Source of the DNA: Nemertoderma westbladi
Lineage: Eukaryota; Xenacoelomorpha; Nemertodermatida; Nemertodermatidae
Reading direction: 5' to 3'
DNA length: 64,000 nucleotides
Assembly: GCA_032718475.1 (NCBI GenBank)
Contig: JAUCBJ010008580.1
Coordinates: 1-64,000 of the forward strand
The notes beneath the pieces were generated by a model, which saw nothing but the letters and a program-made list of their open reading frames with translations, was not told where the DNA came from and did no database searches. The position numbers and the translations under genes were made by a program. Every line of letters starts with the position of its first letter. Position 1 is the first letter of the stretch. This document shows, one piece after another, positions 1 to 10,145 of this stretch.

Positions 1-469
1 GCTGTCATTGGCGCCAGACTGTCTGGTTGACACCTCCTAATTAGGCTAATTAGACCCCAATCTACAGGTGTCATCAATTAATTAGTACAATTAAACCCTA
101 ATAGGTGTCTTATGACTCCTAATTAGGGTTTAATTGATTATCCTAATTAATCAGACCGATTAGCGCCCCAACACGCAATGGTTATCAGTTATGTCCAACT
201 GTCGCAAAGCTGCCTAAGAGGGTGTCATAAGTGACACCACGGCTCTTTTATTTATTAATACTTATTTATTTGTATTTATTTGTATTTAATTTTTATTTAT
301 TTATTTGTATTACTTTTACTTTATAATATTGTTTTCCATTTTTAGTTTTAACATTAATTAGTTTATATATTACTTACCGTCGCTAAATGACCTCATTGAC
401 TTTCATCTAGTTATACTTAGACATAGGGTATACAGCTCCCTTACTGGTAACTAATTACTCTTATCTATA
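1..469 (-). repeat. Dispersed repeat, first part (interrupted by LINE-1)
   Basis: This stretch is the reverse complement of roughly 46,790-47,200, with the same order of short motifs: the attaatta/acaccT blocks, the tttattaat-rich tract and the gtcgctaaatgacctcattg segment. It continues beyond the left edge. No coding capacity is visible. The repeat resumes at 2127 after the LINE insertion. Its class is unknown; no terminal inverted repeats or LTR ends can be defined from this window. Confidence 0.75.
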
Positions 470-2126
470 CTACTATTACTACTATGATCGGCATGCTGCA
501 TTGCAGCTGCATTTTTAAGAATGCTATGCCGGCTTGTCAACAAAATTGCACCGCCGCAACTCCCTATCACCCATGACATTTGCTAGATCATCCGCATCTT
601 TAAGGCCAGTGTCATTTAAGATGCGTCTCAAGAAAGTCATGGGCTGTCCACCATGCTTATTCCCTACATGAGGCTGCCAAAGTACAAGATTATGCACTGG
701 CTGGTCCTCACGTTGAAAGCAATGTCCTGCAAAGCGGAGGCGATTTTGTTCTAATGTCAAGCTTGGGGGAACCAATGAGACACCTCCAATGTTATATAGT
801 GTCTGGTTGGAGATGTGTGCATTGTACTTGACACAATGAACCCGGCGTAGCATTCTTGTGAATGTGCCATCCAGAGATTTGGTGTCCTCAGCAGTTACAG
901 CCCAGCATGGACTCCCGTAGAGGAGTACTGGAACTACTCCTGCTCTAAATAATCGGACCTTAAAAGTTTCCGATTAATTCTCGGTGACTTCAAAATCCTG
1001 GAAAGCCTATTCAAGGTCGCTCATGCCTTTCCCTTACGTATTCGAAGGTCCTCACCTGACTTCCGGATCCATGATCCCAGGTAACAGAAGTCATCAACAT
1101 GCTCAAGCATACCATCCTTTGAGCTTATGCTCATCCGATCAGAGACTTGCTGAGGACTTTCAAAGTTAACTGTCAGAATTTTGGTCTTTCTGGAGTTAAT
1201 AAAAAGACCAACACTAGAAGCAGCATGTTCTAATGAGCTGAGGAGCCGTTGGGCTCCCTCTAATGATTCTGAGAGTACTCCTAAGTCATCAGCAAAGTCT
1301 AGATTAGTTAGGTACTTGGCAGGATTTCCTCGACTTCTGGAGCCAGTAGGTGGAGTTGTCATCACCCCACCATCATTATAATGATCTAAGGACATGCGTA
1401 GAACATAGTCAACCACAATAATGAACAATAATGGTGCAAGTGTGTCTCCTTGGAGGACGCCCCATAACACTTCAAATGGTTCTGTGTCACCGTCAACAGT
1501 AGACACAAATGTTGTCGAACCATCGTATACTGATCTGATTGCTGCAATAATATCATCAGGAATCCCATATAATGAAAGTATGCTGAACATACGTGAGCGA
1601 GAGACTGAATCAAAGGCCTTGAAGAAGTCAACAAAGATAACAGCCAGATGCCTGTCTTTCTTTTTTGATAACTTTTCAATTATCCTTCTAAGTGCCAAAA
1701 TGGGCTCCATGGTCCCACGACCTTTACGGAACCCATTCTGATTTCCACGGAGCAGTCTCTCAATGGGATCTCTGATGCGATTTAATAGAACCCTATTGTA
1801 TAGCTTTGCAGCAATCGAGATCAATGAGATTCCCCGAAAAGAACCATAGAGTGTTAGGTTGCCCTTCTTGGGAATTGGCACCAACTTATTTGCTTTCATT
1901 TCTTGTGGGACTCTTGTTGTTCGGTACATGTCTACTATGATGGGATAGATGAGCTTTAAACACTCAGGTATTTTAAAGACCTCAGGGGGAACACCATCTA
2001 CTCCACTGGCACGATTGGTCTTAATGCACTTTGCAGCAGCCTTCACTTCTGCAAAGGAGATATCGCCAATGGGAATATCTGGGAGTACAGACTCAGACAC
2101 TTTTACTTCTATAAAGTTCTTATCTC
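470..2126 (-). mobile_element. LINE-1: 5'-truncated non-LTR retrotransposon with TSD
   Basis: On the minus strand a reverse-transcriptase frame is followed by a short TAG-rich 3' tail (about 470-487). The insertion is flanked by a perfect 15-bp direct repeat, ttactcttatctata, at 455-469 and 2127-2141. Outside it, the two halves of the host repeat join as they do in the uninterrupted copy at 46,560-47,200. No endonuclease domain is present, so the copy is 5'-truncated, as is usual for target-primed reverse transcription. The simple-repeat tail rather than poly-A matches the second copy at 45,278-46,558. Confidence 0.85.
524..2100 (-). pseudogene. Non-LTR reverse transcriptase, C-terminal part, frame-broken
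   Basis: This copies element RNA into DNA at the nicked target. The upstream frame (2100-1021) shows RT fingers and palm blocks: NGFRKGR, a VDFFKAFDS block, GVLQGDTLAPLLF and the catalytic FADD in LDFADDLGVLS. The frame is lost over about 854-1020, and a second frame (853-524) encodes the C-terminal region with RLRFAGHCF and LVLWQPHVG blocks. The same C-terminal blocks occur in the better preserved copy at 45,285-46,541, which supports one family. No endonuclease is encoded, so the copy is inactive. I cannot assign a LINE clade with confidence. Confidence 0.85.
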
Positions 2127-2310
2127 TTACTCTTATCTATAACCAGGCAGCTTTATCGTTGACCTTTGACCCCCAATTAGCTTTAACCAAGCAACAGGTT
2201 TTTAATAATAGTTGGATCCAAGTGCACCGCCTCCCTCTCGTGACACCTTTGATTACTAATTACTCTTACCTATATCCAGCCTATATCCAGTATATAGTCT
2301 GCTGCTAGAG
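2127..2310 (-). repeat. Dispersed repeat, second part
   Basis: This continues the repeat of 1-469 after the LINE. It is the reverse complement of about 46,600-46,770, including the caagcaacaggtttttaata and gttggatccaa segments. The first 15 bases are the second copy of the LINE target-site duplication. Confidence 0.75.
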
Positions 2311-2760
2311 GGTGTATTATCTGAAAATTAACATCTACTCTAACTTTGTTACTTTCATTCCGATTAGGTTTAAACTCGGTAGGTATCTACTATATCATAG
2401 GCTGTATATTTTACGGAGTCACAGAGTAGTCTGAAATTCCCCAGTATGCCGCTCGAGGTCGTATTATTTGAAAATTAACATCTTCTCTAACTTTCAATTT
2501 ACACTCCGCTTAGGTTTAAACTCGATAGGCATCTACTACATCATAGGCTGTATATTTTACGGAGTCACAGAGTAGTCTGAAATTCCCCAGTATGCCGCTA
2601 GAGGTCGTATTATTTGAAAATTAACATCTTCTCTAACTTTGCAATTTACAATCCTCTTAGGTTTAAACTCGATAGGCATCTACTATATCATAGGCTGTAT
2701 ATTTTACGGAGTCACAGAGTAGTCTGAAGTTCCCCAGTCTGTCGCTAGAGGGCGAAATGT
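2311..2760 (+). repeat. Tandem repeat, about 146-bp unit, three copies
   Basis: The landmark tctgaa(a/g)ttccccagt recurs at 2430, 2576 and 2723, giving a 146-147 bp period. Each unit also carries gtttaaactcg(a/g)taggcatctac, a tgtatattttacggagtcac block and, near its end, a cgct(a/c)gaggkcg block. Related but diverged units occur near 46,560-46,610 and 47,430-47,625, next to the other copy of the dispersed repeat. Confidence 0.9.
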
Positions 2761-2858
2761 TTCAAGTGAAAACCATACAGTAGCTATGAATTGGTTACTA
2801 GGCAATAATACTGCATTTTGTATAGTTAGGCCTATTGCTGACCGAACGAAAACTGCCC

Positions 2859-2933
2859 TGTTCCATGCGGGGATCGAACCCACGACCTATGGGAGATGTG
2901 AATTCAACGCAACCACTACACCAAGGTGGAACA
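2859..2933 (-). repeat. tRNA-derived sequence (SINE head or tRNA relic)
   Basis: The minus strand reads as a 75-nt tRNA-like unit. A 7-bp acceptor stem pairs TGTTCCA with TGGAACA. An A-box-like TGGTGTAGTGG, a 5-bp T stem (GTGGG/CCCGC) and a B box GGTTCGATCCC are present. The anticodon arm does not pair properly and one extra base lies between the T stem and the acceptor. It is therefore more likely a Pol III-transcribed SINE head or a tRNA relic than a working tRNA. Confidence 0.5.
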
Positions 2934-3021
2934 GTAACATTCAAATTTGTTCGTTAATGTTCGAATTTGTAAGACTCTGATTTAAGACCTGAGGCACTCC
3001 TAAAGTCTCGAGTTTTAGGTC

Positions 3022-3190
3022 TGAGGCAAAGACTATGCCTCACTGTGGCACAGACTATGCCTCACTGAGGCACTGGGGCACAGACTATGGCTCACTGAGG
3101 CACAGACTATGCTTCACTGACGCACTGAGGCACAGACTATGCCTCACTGAGGCACTGAGGCACAGACTATGCCTCACTGAGGCACAGACT
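3022..3190 (+). repeat. Minisatellite of cactgaggcacagactatgc units
   Basis: The phrases cacagactatgcctcactga and ggcactgagg repeat many times in variable order, with units of about 20-30 bp. The core ctcactgagg is itself partly palindromic. No coding frame is implied. Confidence 0.9.
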
Positions 3191-3690
3191 AAATAGCCGA
3201 GTTATATTGCATTACATGAATAATACATTACAATATACGAGCACAAAAGAGTTTGCAAGCATAGGTTCAAATCCAACTAAAGCTCTATATATTTTGCACT
3301 GAAGTGGAATACTTAGATGCTGGGGGGGGGGGGGGGGGGGAATCTGGTTTTTGAGGGATATTTGAATGGGAGTATAACTATCCTTGGGAGTTACTGTGAT
3401 GTTATCTCACCATGGATGGGCTTTTTCACTGTACTCGCATCTGCTCTCTCATTGGCTGCCTAACGTTCCGCCCTCGAGTCCTGATTGGCTGCCTAACTCA
3501 CCCTCGAGCTCTGATTGGATAATCCCTTCTAGCCTACATCTATAATAGCCCGCGTTCACAGCATTCCCATTCATACTCTAATTTTCATTTTTAAAAGTTT
3601 TATCTATTTTCAAAAAGTTTTATTTATTTAAAATTTTGTAAAATCATTTAGCTAAAATTCAATACTATCAATTAACATTGCTATATAATG
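3191..3690. other. Non-coding stretch with a 19-G run
   Basis: Nothing coding is seen. A run of 19 G lies at 3322-3340. Three copies of a tgattgg(c/a)t motif at about 3448-3520 sit in tandem with ctcgag(t/c), giving inverted CCAAT-box-like spacing upstream of a tataatagcc sequence near 3540. That arrangement could be the remains of a promoter for the interrupted reading frame starting at 3691 (inference). Confidence 0.4.
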
Positions 3691-3998
3691 CATGGAGATG
3701 AAAGATGTTTGGTTTGTAATAAAGAAATGTGGGAGACAAGACAATCTATCACGTTATTTGGAAAGACATAGAAAGGATAAACTAATGGATCCTTTACCAA
3801 AGAAACTTAAAAATCTGAAGATATTTTTAGTGAAGATGAAAAGAAAAAGAGAGATGAGCGTGATATATTAAAGATAAAACAGACAATGGAAAATAAATTT
3901 CATAAAGTTATGAATATTTTGAAAGGATACAAAAACAGTTACCTTTATAAAATGAAGAAAATTTGAGTGAGAAAGATGAAGAAGAAGAGGACGATGAG
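3691..3998 (+). pseudogene. Interrupted acidic-protein gene, 5' piece
   Basis: Reading starts at ATG 3691 with a CxxC pair (CLVCNKEM) and, after a +1 shift, a YLERHRKDK stretch, so a zinc-finger-like start is plausible. Later codons, in another frame, are Lys/Glu/Asp-rich and end in EEEEDDE directly at the BEL-1 insertion site. With BEL-1 and one copy of the ATGAG duplication left out, the acidic frame continues without a break into 24,925 (MENENSEGQ...). At least two frameshifts and a stop are present in this piece, so the gene was decayed or non-coding at some stage. I do not recognise the protein. Confidence 0.55.
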
Positions 3999-5158
3999 TG
4001 TTCGCGCTTTCAGACCTTTAGCAGTTTAACCCGCCAATTTTAGGTGTCCTCTTGTTTATAAATCGACTGTAGCCTATAACAATTATTTAAAGCACATGAA
4101 GTAACATTAGCCGAAGCCAGTCTATGCGCGATCATTCACCCACGGTTAAGGGAGACTGGATTCGGATGCTTTGAAGTGATTGCTGTGCAGACCTACGGTA
4201 TTATTCGATTGGTAGTTACTATATAATCTCTGACAATATTATTCACTTTCGGGGAAATATTAACAGTTCCTTTAGGACGTGGCGCTTTAAGTATAAAACA
4301 GAGTTATGACTTACACTAAACACAACGAGATGGCTATTGATTTTCGTAATTGGCGCATTCTTTAGGAGATGCTTTATTATCTGTTACACTTCTGCATACG
4401 ATTTCACACTGCTGCACACTGATCTGCCGACCGTCACTGAATTTAATCATATATAAGGAGGATAGCAACTGACACATGTAGGGCTTATGAAATAGCATTG
4501 AATGCACACAAAAAACACTGTAATGTAAGTCGCAATTGCTACCGGTAACCGGTCTCTCTAACCTTTGGTAATCAAGAAGATTGGGGTTTTATGATTATTT
4601 CTCGATATTCTCCAAATATAACAACATATCCATCAACAGGTAACAATTAATAACTGACAGTAAATAGCAGTAAAATAATGCGGTGAAATTGGTGCAGTTT
4701 GGATTGTTCAGTGTAGTGTGTTTGGTAATAGATTTACGCTTTTATAATCAAAGCCGTCTAATGTTGGCCAAAGTCTGAAACTTCCAACACAGAAGCACAG
4801 AATCATTTCCAAGCAGTTGTTCTCGCTCAGAAAGGTAAACAAAGACCGTCATGCATTGCGCGGTTTTCCGTAGGCCTCTGTGCAAAATAAAATGAAAATC
4901 GCTCTGATTGGTCGAGCGAGCCGAACAAAGGAAGTTAAGAAAGCTCCACATCGACATCAAATCAGCTGACAGATTTCGTCATCTGAACTACACTGTATTA
5001 AGAGTATTTGGCGTATTGCGGCATAAAATGGCTTGTTATGTCCGCTAAAACACCTACAGAGTACATTGTGGAGAAAATGGCTTGTTATGTCCGCTAAAAC
5101 AACTAAACAGTTCATTGCAGAGAAAAAATGACTGGTTATATCCACAAAAGCTTTTACA
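3999..5158 (-). repeat. BEL-1 3' LTR (LTR-A)
   Basis: 1,160 bp, TG...CA ends. On the minus strand it starts TGTAAAAGC and ends GCGCGAACA. Near its minus-strand 5' end (5019-5140) three degenerate copies of a roughly 48-bp unit containing tggcttgttatgtccgct are stacked, followed by a CCAAT box (gaccaatcagagcg in minus orientation, near 4910) and a TATA-like ttatatatga near 4450. This is the expected order for a Pol II promoter reading into the element. Its partner is 23,771-24,919. Confidence 0.9.
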
Positions 5159-6049
5159 CCGCTCCCAGAAAATGGGATTTAATTCTATAAAATATAAAAA
5201 ATCACAGTTTCTAAAATATAAAAATACTCTAAACAGTTAGTCTTTCTTACGCAGACGGCGTTTACGCAGTTTTTTGAGGCTAGCGAGAGTCCTTTTCTCT
5301 TTGGTGCGAGCCACTTTACTAGGAGGGCTATAACTCCTGGTTGAAGGGTGCAATACAATTGCATCGGAAGTTTTAGGATTACGGTCGGTGTATCCGCCGG
5401 TCGAGGTACCCGGTTGATCAATATCAATCTCAGTGGAGCGAGGTCGAACAACCTTCAGAGCGCGTTTCAGTACAGCAGCTCTTACTGGTCCCTGAAGAGT
5501 CGTTTGCACGAGAGCGGTGGGTAGACCGTGAGTAGTAAGAAATTTCCTCGGTTTGATAGTTCTTTCTAACTCGCGTTCTCGGGCTCTATATTCATAGGGT
5601 CATCTATGAACTTCCTGTAGTTCTGGATGCGAGTTGATGAACAAATCGCCATATTCTGGATCTCGACGAATGAAGTTGATCAAGTTATAGGAATTGAGAT
5701 CATTGGGATTAATGTTCCTAAGATATTTACGAACAAATTTGGTTGAAATACTCTCGCCAACACGCTTCATTAGTTCGTAACTCGGTATGCGAGATTTTTG
5801 TTCAACAGACGCGAATAGATAAGGGTGGAACGCATAAACTCCTTCGTAGGCGCGTCCAGGGTAATAGCAGTGACGTGACTCACAATGTAAATCCGCGTTC
5901 GCTTCCCAGGCTCGGACGTAGTGCATGGTAATCATTTCATCTACGCTTTCTAGATCGCGGTTGAAAGGGCAATCAAAACTTGCATGTCCTTTAAACTGAC
6001 AATGATGGCATTGAGTCTTAAATTGGGGGCAGACTGAGAAAATGTGCAA
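5159..6049 (-). pseudogene. ORF3 3' end, subfamily-A fragment
   Basis: This encodes the C-terminal third of ORF3. At 6049-5600 it has a CCHC knuckle (CHHCQFKGHASFDC), then a conserved block with YYPGRAYEGVYAFHPYLFAS, KFVRKYLRN and INSHPELQEV. At 5509-5237 it has the Ser/Thr-rich linker with QPGTSTGGYTDRNP and the basic tail LKKLRKRRLRKKD. A frame break lies near 5510-5600. It is the counterpart of 8660-7836, and most differences between the two fall at third codon positions. The fragment stops abruptly at 6050, where unrelated sequence begins. Confidence 0.8.
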
Positions 6050-6536
6050 GTTAGTGAGTTAGTTAGTTAGTTAGTGATTAATAAAATTTTCGTTATTGGT
6101 GATTTTGAGATCGGTGATTTCATTTTCGATGTCAGTTCTAATTTTTGGTTAAATCTGATCTGTCTGCCTGTCAGCCCGTTTGCCTGTCTGCCTGCTGTCT
6201 GCCTAGTATTAACATGCTAACATGATTAACACATAGGGGGTAAGTACAGTATCACAACCCTAAACATAACCGCAATACACTACAGGAAATGATACCGATA
6301 GTAAACTGCACGGAAGCTAATCTAAGCCTACTGTATATATTCTATAAGAAAATATAGGACATTTTGACAAGGGCAAAAGGGATAGAACTAGGGCAAAAAT
6401 AATAAATTTATCAAAAATATACAGTAGTTGCGTTTCGGTGTCTGAGCCCAGTACAGTACGCGCTAACCTCCGGAGACAAAGGCGCTAAATGACCGCAAAT
6501 TCCATAATCCCTGTGTTTAGTGGTTTGGGGGGGTGG
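6050..6536. other. Unrelated filler between ORF3 fragment and internal LTR
   Basis: The filler begins with a tandem gttagtta tract (6052-6078) and contains a CTGTCTGCC-type short tandem repeat (about 6158-6212). It has no ORF and matches neither BEL-1 nor the other elements in the window by eye. It ends at a short G-rich run before LTR-B. It is the best candidate for the scar of the event that brought LTR-B here. Confidence 0.5.
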
Positions 6537-7756
6537 TGTTCGCGCTTTCAGACCTTTGGCAGTTTAACCCGCCAAATTAGAATGTCTTCTAGATAATAAA
6601 TCGCTTTTTAGTCTATGACAAGTATTTGATTCACTACACTAGTCGAAACCAATCCGTGCGCGACCATTCACCCGCTGGATATTCCCGGGAGATTGGGTTC
6701 GACGGTTTAATTTTTATTGCTATGTAAGCCTAATGTATTATTCGACTGACAGTACTATATAATCTCTGACAATATTATTCACCTTCGGTAATATTAACAG
6801 TTCCTTTAGGACGTGGCGCTTTATCTACATAAACAGAGTTATGACTTAAACTACTCACAACGATATGGCTTAATTATAATTCACATATATGGCGCATTCT
6901 TTAGGAATTGCTTCTTTAACAGACTCACTCATACACTATGCTGCACAATACTGCACACTAATCTGCCAATCTTCAATGATTTTAGTCACATATAAAAGGA
7001 ACACAGGCTGACTCATGTAGGGTCTATCAAATAACATTAGATTCACTTCAAACCACTTTAACATAAGTCACAATCGTTATTGGTAACCTTTCTCTCTTAC
7101 CTTAGGTATATCAAGAATATTGGGTTGCGGGGTTATTTATCGTTATTCCAAATATAATTATTCATCAACCATATTATGAAGAACTGACAGCAAATAGCAG
7201 TATAAAACAACAAGTCAGTACCGGTATGTCAGCAATGAGATATAGGCATGAGATATTCAAGTAGTCAGTTTGTTGCGTTAAAGGATATATGCCCTTTATA
7301 ATTAAACCTACTAGTGTAAGACTAAAAAGCAGTACAGCACAAAATACTTCCAAGCCGTTCTTTCTTTGGCTCAAGACTGAATGTAAACACTGCACATAGG
7401 CATTGCGTCATTTCTCGGAAATTTTCTGTACAAGGAGCCACAAAAACGCTCTCATTGGCTGACTGAACTGAGAGACGCCGTAGAACAAAGGAAATCAACA
7501 CGTATGAATGTCAGCTGTTAACTGTAGTCATAGTAACTACTGTTCAAGAGTAGCTATCACCCTTTTGCGTCACGAATTGCCATAGAATCATAAAATATGC
7601 CTTTCACAGTACACATACGGAGGAAATAGGTCTTAGATCCTCTAAAAACACCGATACAGCAATAATACGGTCTCTTACACTTATTAAATCAACTACAGAG
7701 TATTTTAATGTAAAAGATAATAAAAATAACGGGGCAATTCAGCAAAGGCTTTTACA
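6537..7756 (-). repeat. Internal BEL LTR (LTR-B), diverged subfamily
   Basis: 1,220 bp with the same TGTTCGCGC start and CTTTTACA end on the plus strand as LTR-A, LTR-C and LTR-D, but with many substitutions and indels against them. It is followed by ccgctcccagaaaatggg, the same polypurine-side junction (in minus orientation) as LTR-A and LTR-D, so it is a genuine 3' LTR joined to its own internal sequence. Its left flank (ggtgg) does not match ATGAG. It is therefore not the partner of LTR-C. Confidence 0.85.
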
Positions 7757-7835
7757 CCGCTCCCAGAAAATGGGATTTTCAGTCTATAAAATATAAAAAT
7801 CACAGTTTCTAAAACACAAAGATACTCTAAAACAG

Positions 7836-9370
7836 TTAGTCTTTCTTGCGCGGACGGCGTTTACGCAGTTTCTTAAGATTAACCAGAGTCTTTTTCTCTT
7901 TGGGGCGAGCCACTTTACGAGGAGGGCTGTAGCTCCTAGGCGAAGGGTGCAATATAATTGCATCAGAAGGTGCAGGGTTACGATCGGTATAACCGCCGGT
8001 CGAGGTACCTGGTTGATTAATATCAACCTCAGTGGAGTGAGGTCTAACGGCCTTTAGAGCGCGTCTCAGGACAGCAGCTTCTACGGGTCCTTGACGGGTC
8101 GTCTGGACACTAGCGGTGGGTGGACCGTGAGTGGTGAGGAACTTTCTCGGTTTAATGGTTCTCTCCAGCTCGCGTTCTCGGGTTCGGTATTCATATGGGC
8201 GCCGAGATACTTCCTGGAGTTCAGGATGCGAGTTCACGAAAATGTCGCCATACGCAGGGTCCTGACGGATATAATTGATCAGGTGATATGTGGTTATATC
8301 ATTAGGATTAACGTTTCTCAGGTATTTCCTGACAAACTTGGTGGAAATACACTCACCAACACGCTTCATTAACTCGTAACTTGGTACGCGTGTTTTCTGT
8401 TCAATCGATGCGAATAGATAAGGATGGAACGCGTAAACTCCCTCGTAAGCTCGTCCAGGGTAATAGCGATGTCTGGATTCGCAATGTAAATCTGCGTTCG
8501 CTTCCCAAGCTCGGATGTATCGCAGGGTGATCATCTCGTCTACGCTCTCTAAATCGCGATTAAAGGGACAATTGTAACTTTCGTGTCCTTTAAGTTGGCA
8601 GTAGTGACATTGAGTCATAAACTGTGGGCAGACGGCAAATATATGAGAGTTATTAAGCCGGCAATAAGCACAATATATTTCCATCATCGGTTGTTCGAGG
8701 AAATAGGAACAAGGTACGCTCGAGTCGAGAGGAGTGAAGTGGTCTCTCGATGCGCATAATCGACAACGTTTTCGGGAAACGTAGTTGGCGTGTCGATAAT
8801 CGTACGCTGTGAGACGCTGGGGACCTTGATACCACTCTATGACATAATCATTGTCACTGCTCCGAGAAGCCGTAGGTTGAATCGCTTCGGATTCCAAGCA
8901 TACTGGTTCATCCTCCAGTTGCATAGACGAAGTTGGTGCGTCGGTTTCCGTAAGTGGACCCACTGTCTGTATTTCCACGACAGAATAACCTGTAGGTATT
9001 CGGGGTCTTTGTATAACGGATGAATGTGAGTTCTGTATACAAATGTCTTGAAACACGGCAAATCCAGCGCTACTCAGTTTCTCCGCAGCTGAGTCTCTAA
9101 GGCTGAGCTTGGTCAGCGCGCGATCTTTGAACTGACTATCGACGTTACGGAACGGAGTCAGAAAGCGCCGGAAACATTCGAAACGTATGAACTTATTGTG
9201 TTCGTCTAACTTGGCGAGTTTAGTTCCAAGTATTAAGGGATGGGTGCGTATAGTACGACTGCACACATCGGCTAGCCAACCGGCAAGTGCGGCGTTTTCG
9301 AAGATAGTGTATATAGCTAATGAGGGACGAAGTGGAACACTCATGAAGCTATACACGACGCCAGGTGCGG
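7836..9370 (-). pseudogene. ORF3 C-terminal region, CCHC knuckles and basic tail
   Basis: An open frame of 506 codons (9356-7836). Residue positions are approximate. The first 150 residues are Phe/Arg-rich (FRRFLTPF) with no clear membrane span. Residues 195-265 form a Cys-rich module: a CxxC pair (CRLCASRDHF), a CX2CX5HX4C unit (CAYCRLNNSHIFAVC) and a canonical CCHC knuckle (CHYCQLKGHESYNC). Next comes a conserved aromatic block, AYEGVYAFHPYLFAS, then KFVRKYLRN. The tail is Lys/Arg-rich (LKKLRKRRPRKKD), resembling a nuclear-localisation or nucleic-acid-binding tail. The upstream frame (9402 onward) runs in without a natural start, so this is probably the end of one long protein. It looks like an RNA- or DNA-binding protein. 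It is not a recognised envelope, and I cannot name the family. Confidence 0.75.
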
Positions 9371-10145
9371 TTAGTGGTCCGTCGAAGTATAATCGAGAAT
9401 AATGGTCTCCATATACTTGTTGATAGTTGATAGGGTTTCCGACTTTGAAATTCCATCCGTATTCTTGAAAGGCAAGGTGTCCGATGGAGGTTCGTTGTAC
9501 TTTGTTGATGCCGCTGGGTGTATTGGCCTATGTAGTTCGGAAGAAACCTCGGCCTTCTGCCCAGGGAGCAATCAGCTGTGTATCTACGAAAGGATAAGGA
9601 ATATTCTCCATGTTCCTAAAGTCGTTTTGGAGATCTCCATAAACAGCTGAGCCGACTTTAAGGATTCTTTCGTTAAACAACATCTCGAGCACGGGCTGAT
9701 GTAACATCGATCCATCGATACCCATGGCCGGTTTGCGCTCGGTGTCGGTGACGTAACGCTGCGCGAGTTCGAATTGTCCATGTCGGAGTTTCTTTTGTAT
9801 CTCAGTGAGGGTCTCAAAAGAATAATCAATCACATCGGAACACGCTCGAGTAAATACGTGAGTAGAACCAGCTAGTCCTCGTATATGTATCATGCGCGTA
9901 GTTCCCAGTTCTCCAACCGGAACGCTACCTTCATTATCGTAAGTGACAACTCCATACATTTCGATAACGTTAAGAGTTTCGTTCCACTCCTTAGTGGCGT
10001 TTTCTAGGGTCATCCCCACTGGATGCCACAAGGTGGCGCATTCGCTAGAGTTAGGTAGATCCCTATACTTCAGATACTGTGTAGTATATGTCTCTACATC
10101 TCCATATCGTTGTATTCTCTCCTCCTCAAATAACACATCGAGGTT
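9371..10145 (-). pseudogene. ORF3 central region, frame-broken
   Basis: It directly continues the N-terminal part: after a single in-frame TGA at 10,148-10,146 the same frame reads on through a 200-residue stretch (10,136-9528), with WHPVGMTLENATKEWNETLN and a GTTRMIHIRGLAGSTHVF block. A short overlapping frame (9571-9371) then leads toward the C-terminal part, so at least one frameshift lies in 9370-9570. No known domain is recognised. A globular alpha/beta composition seems likely, without hydrophobic spans. Confidence 0.65.

Noticed and set aside
2859-2933. A functional tRNA gene
   Set aside because: Acceptor and T arms pair, but the anticodon arm does not and one base is out of place, so it is listed only as tRNA-derived.
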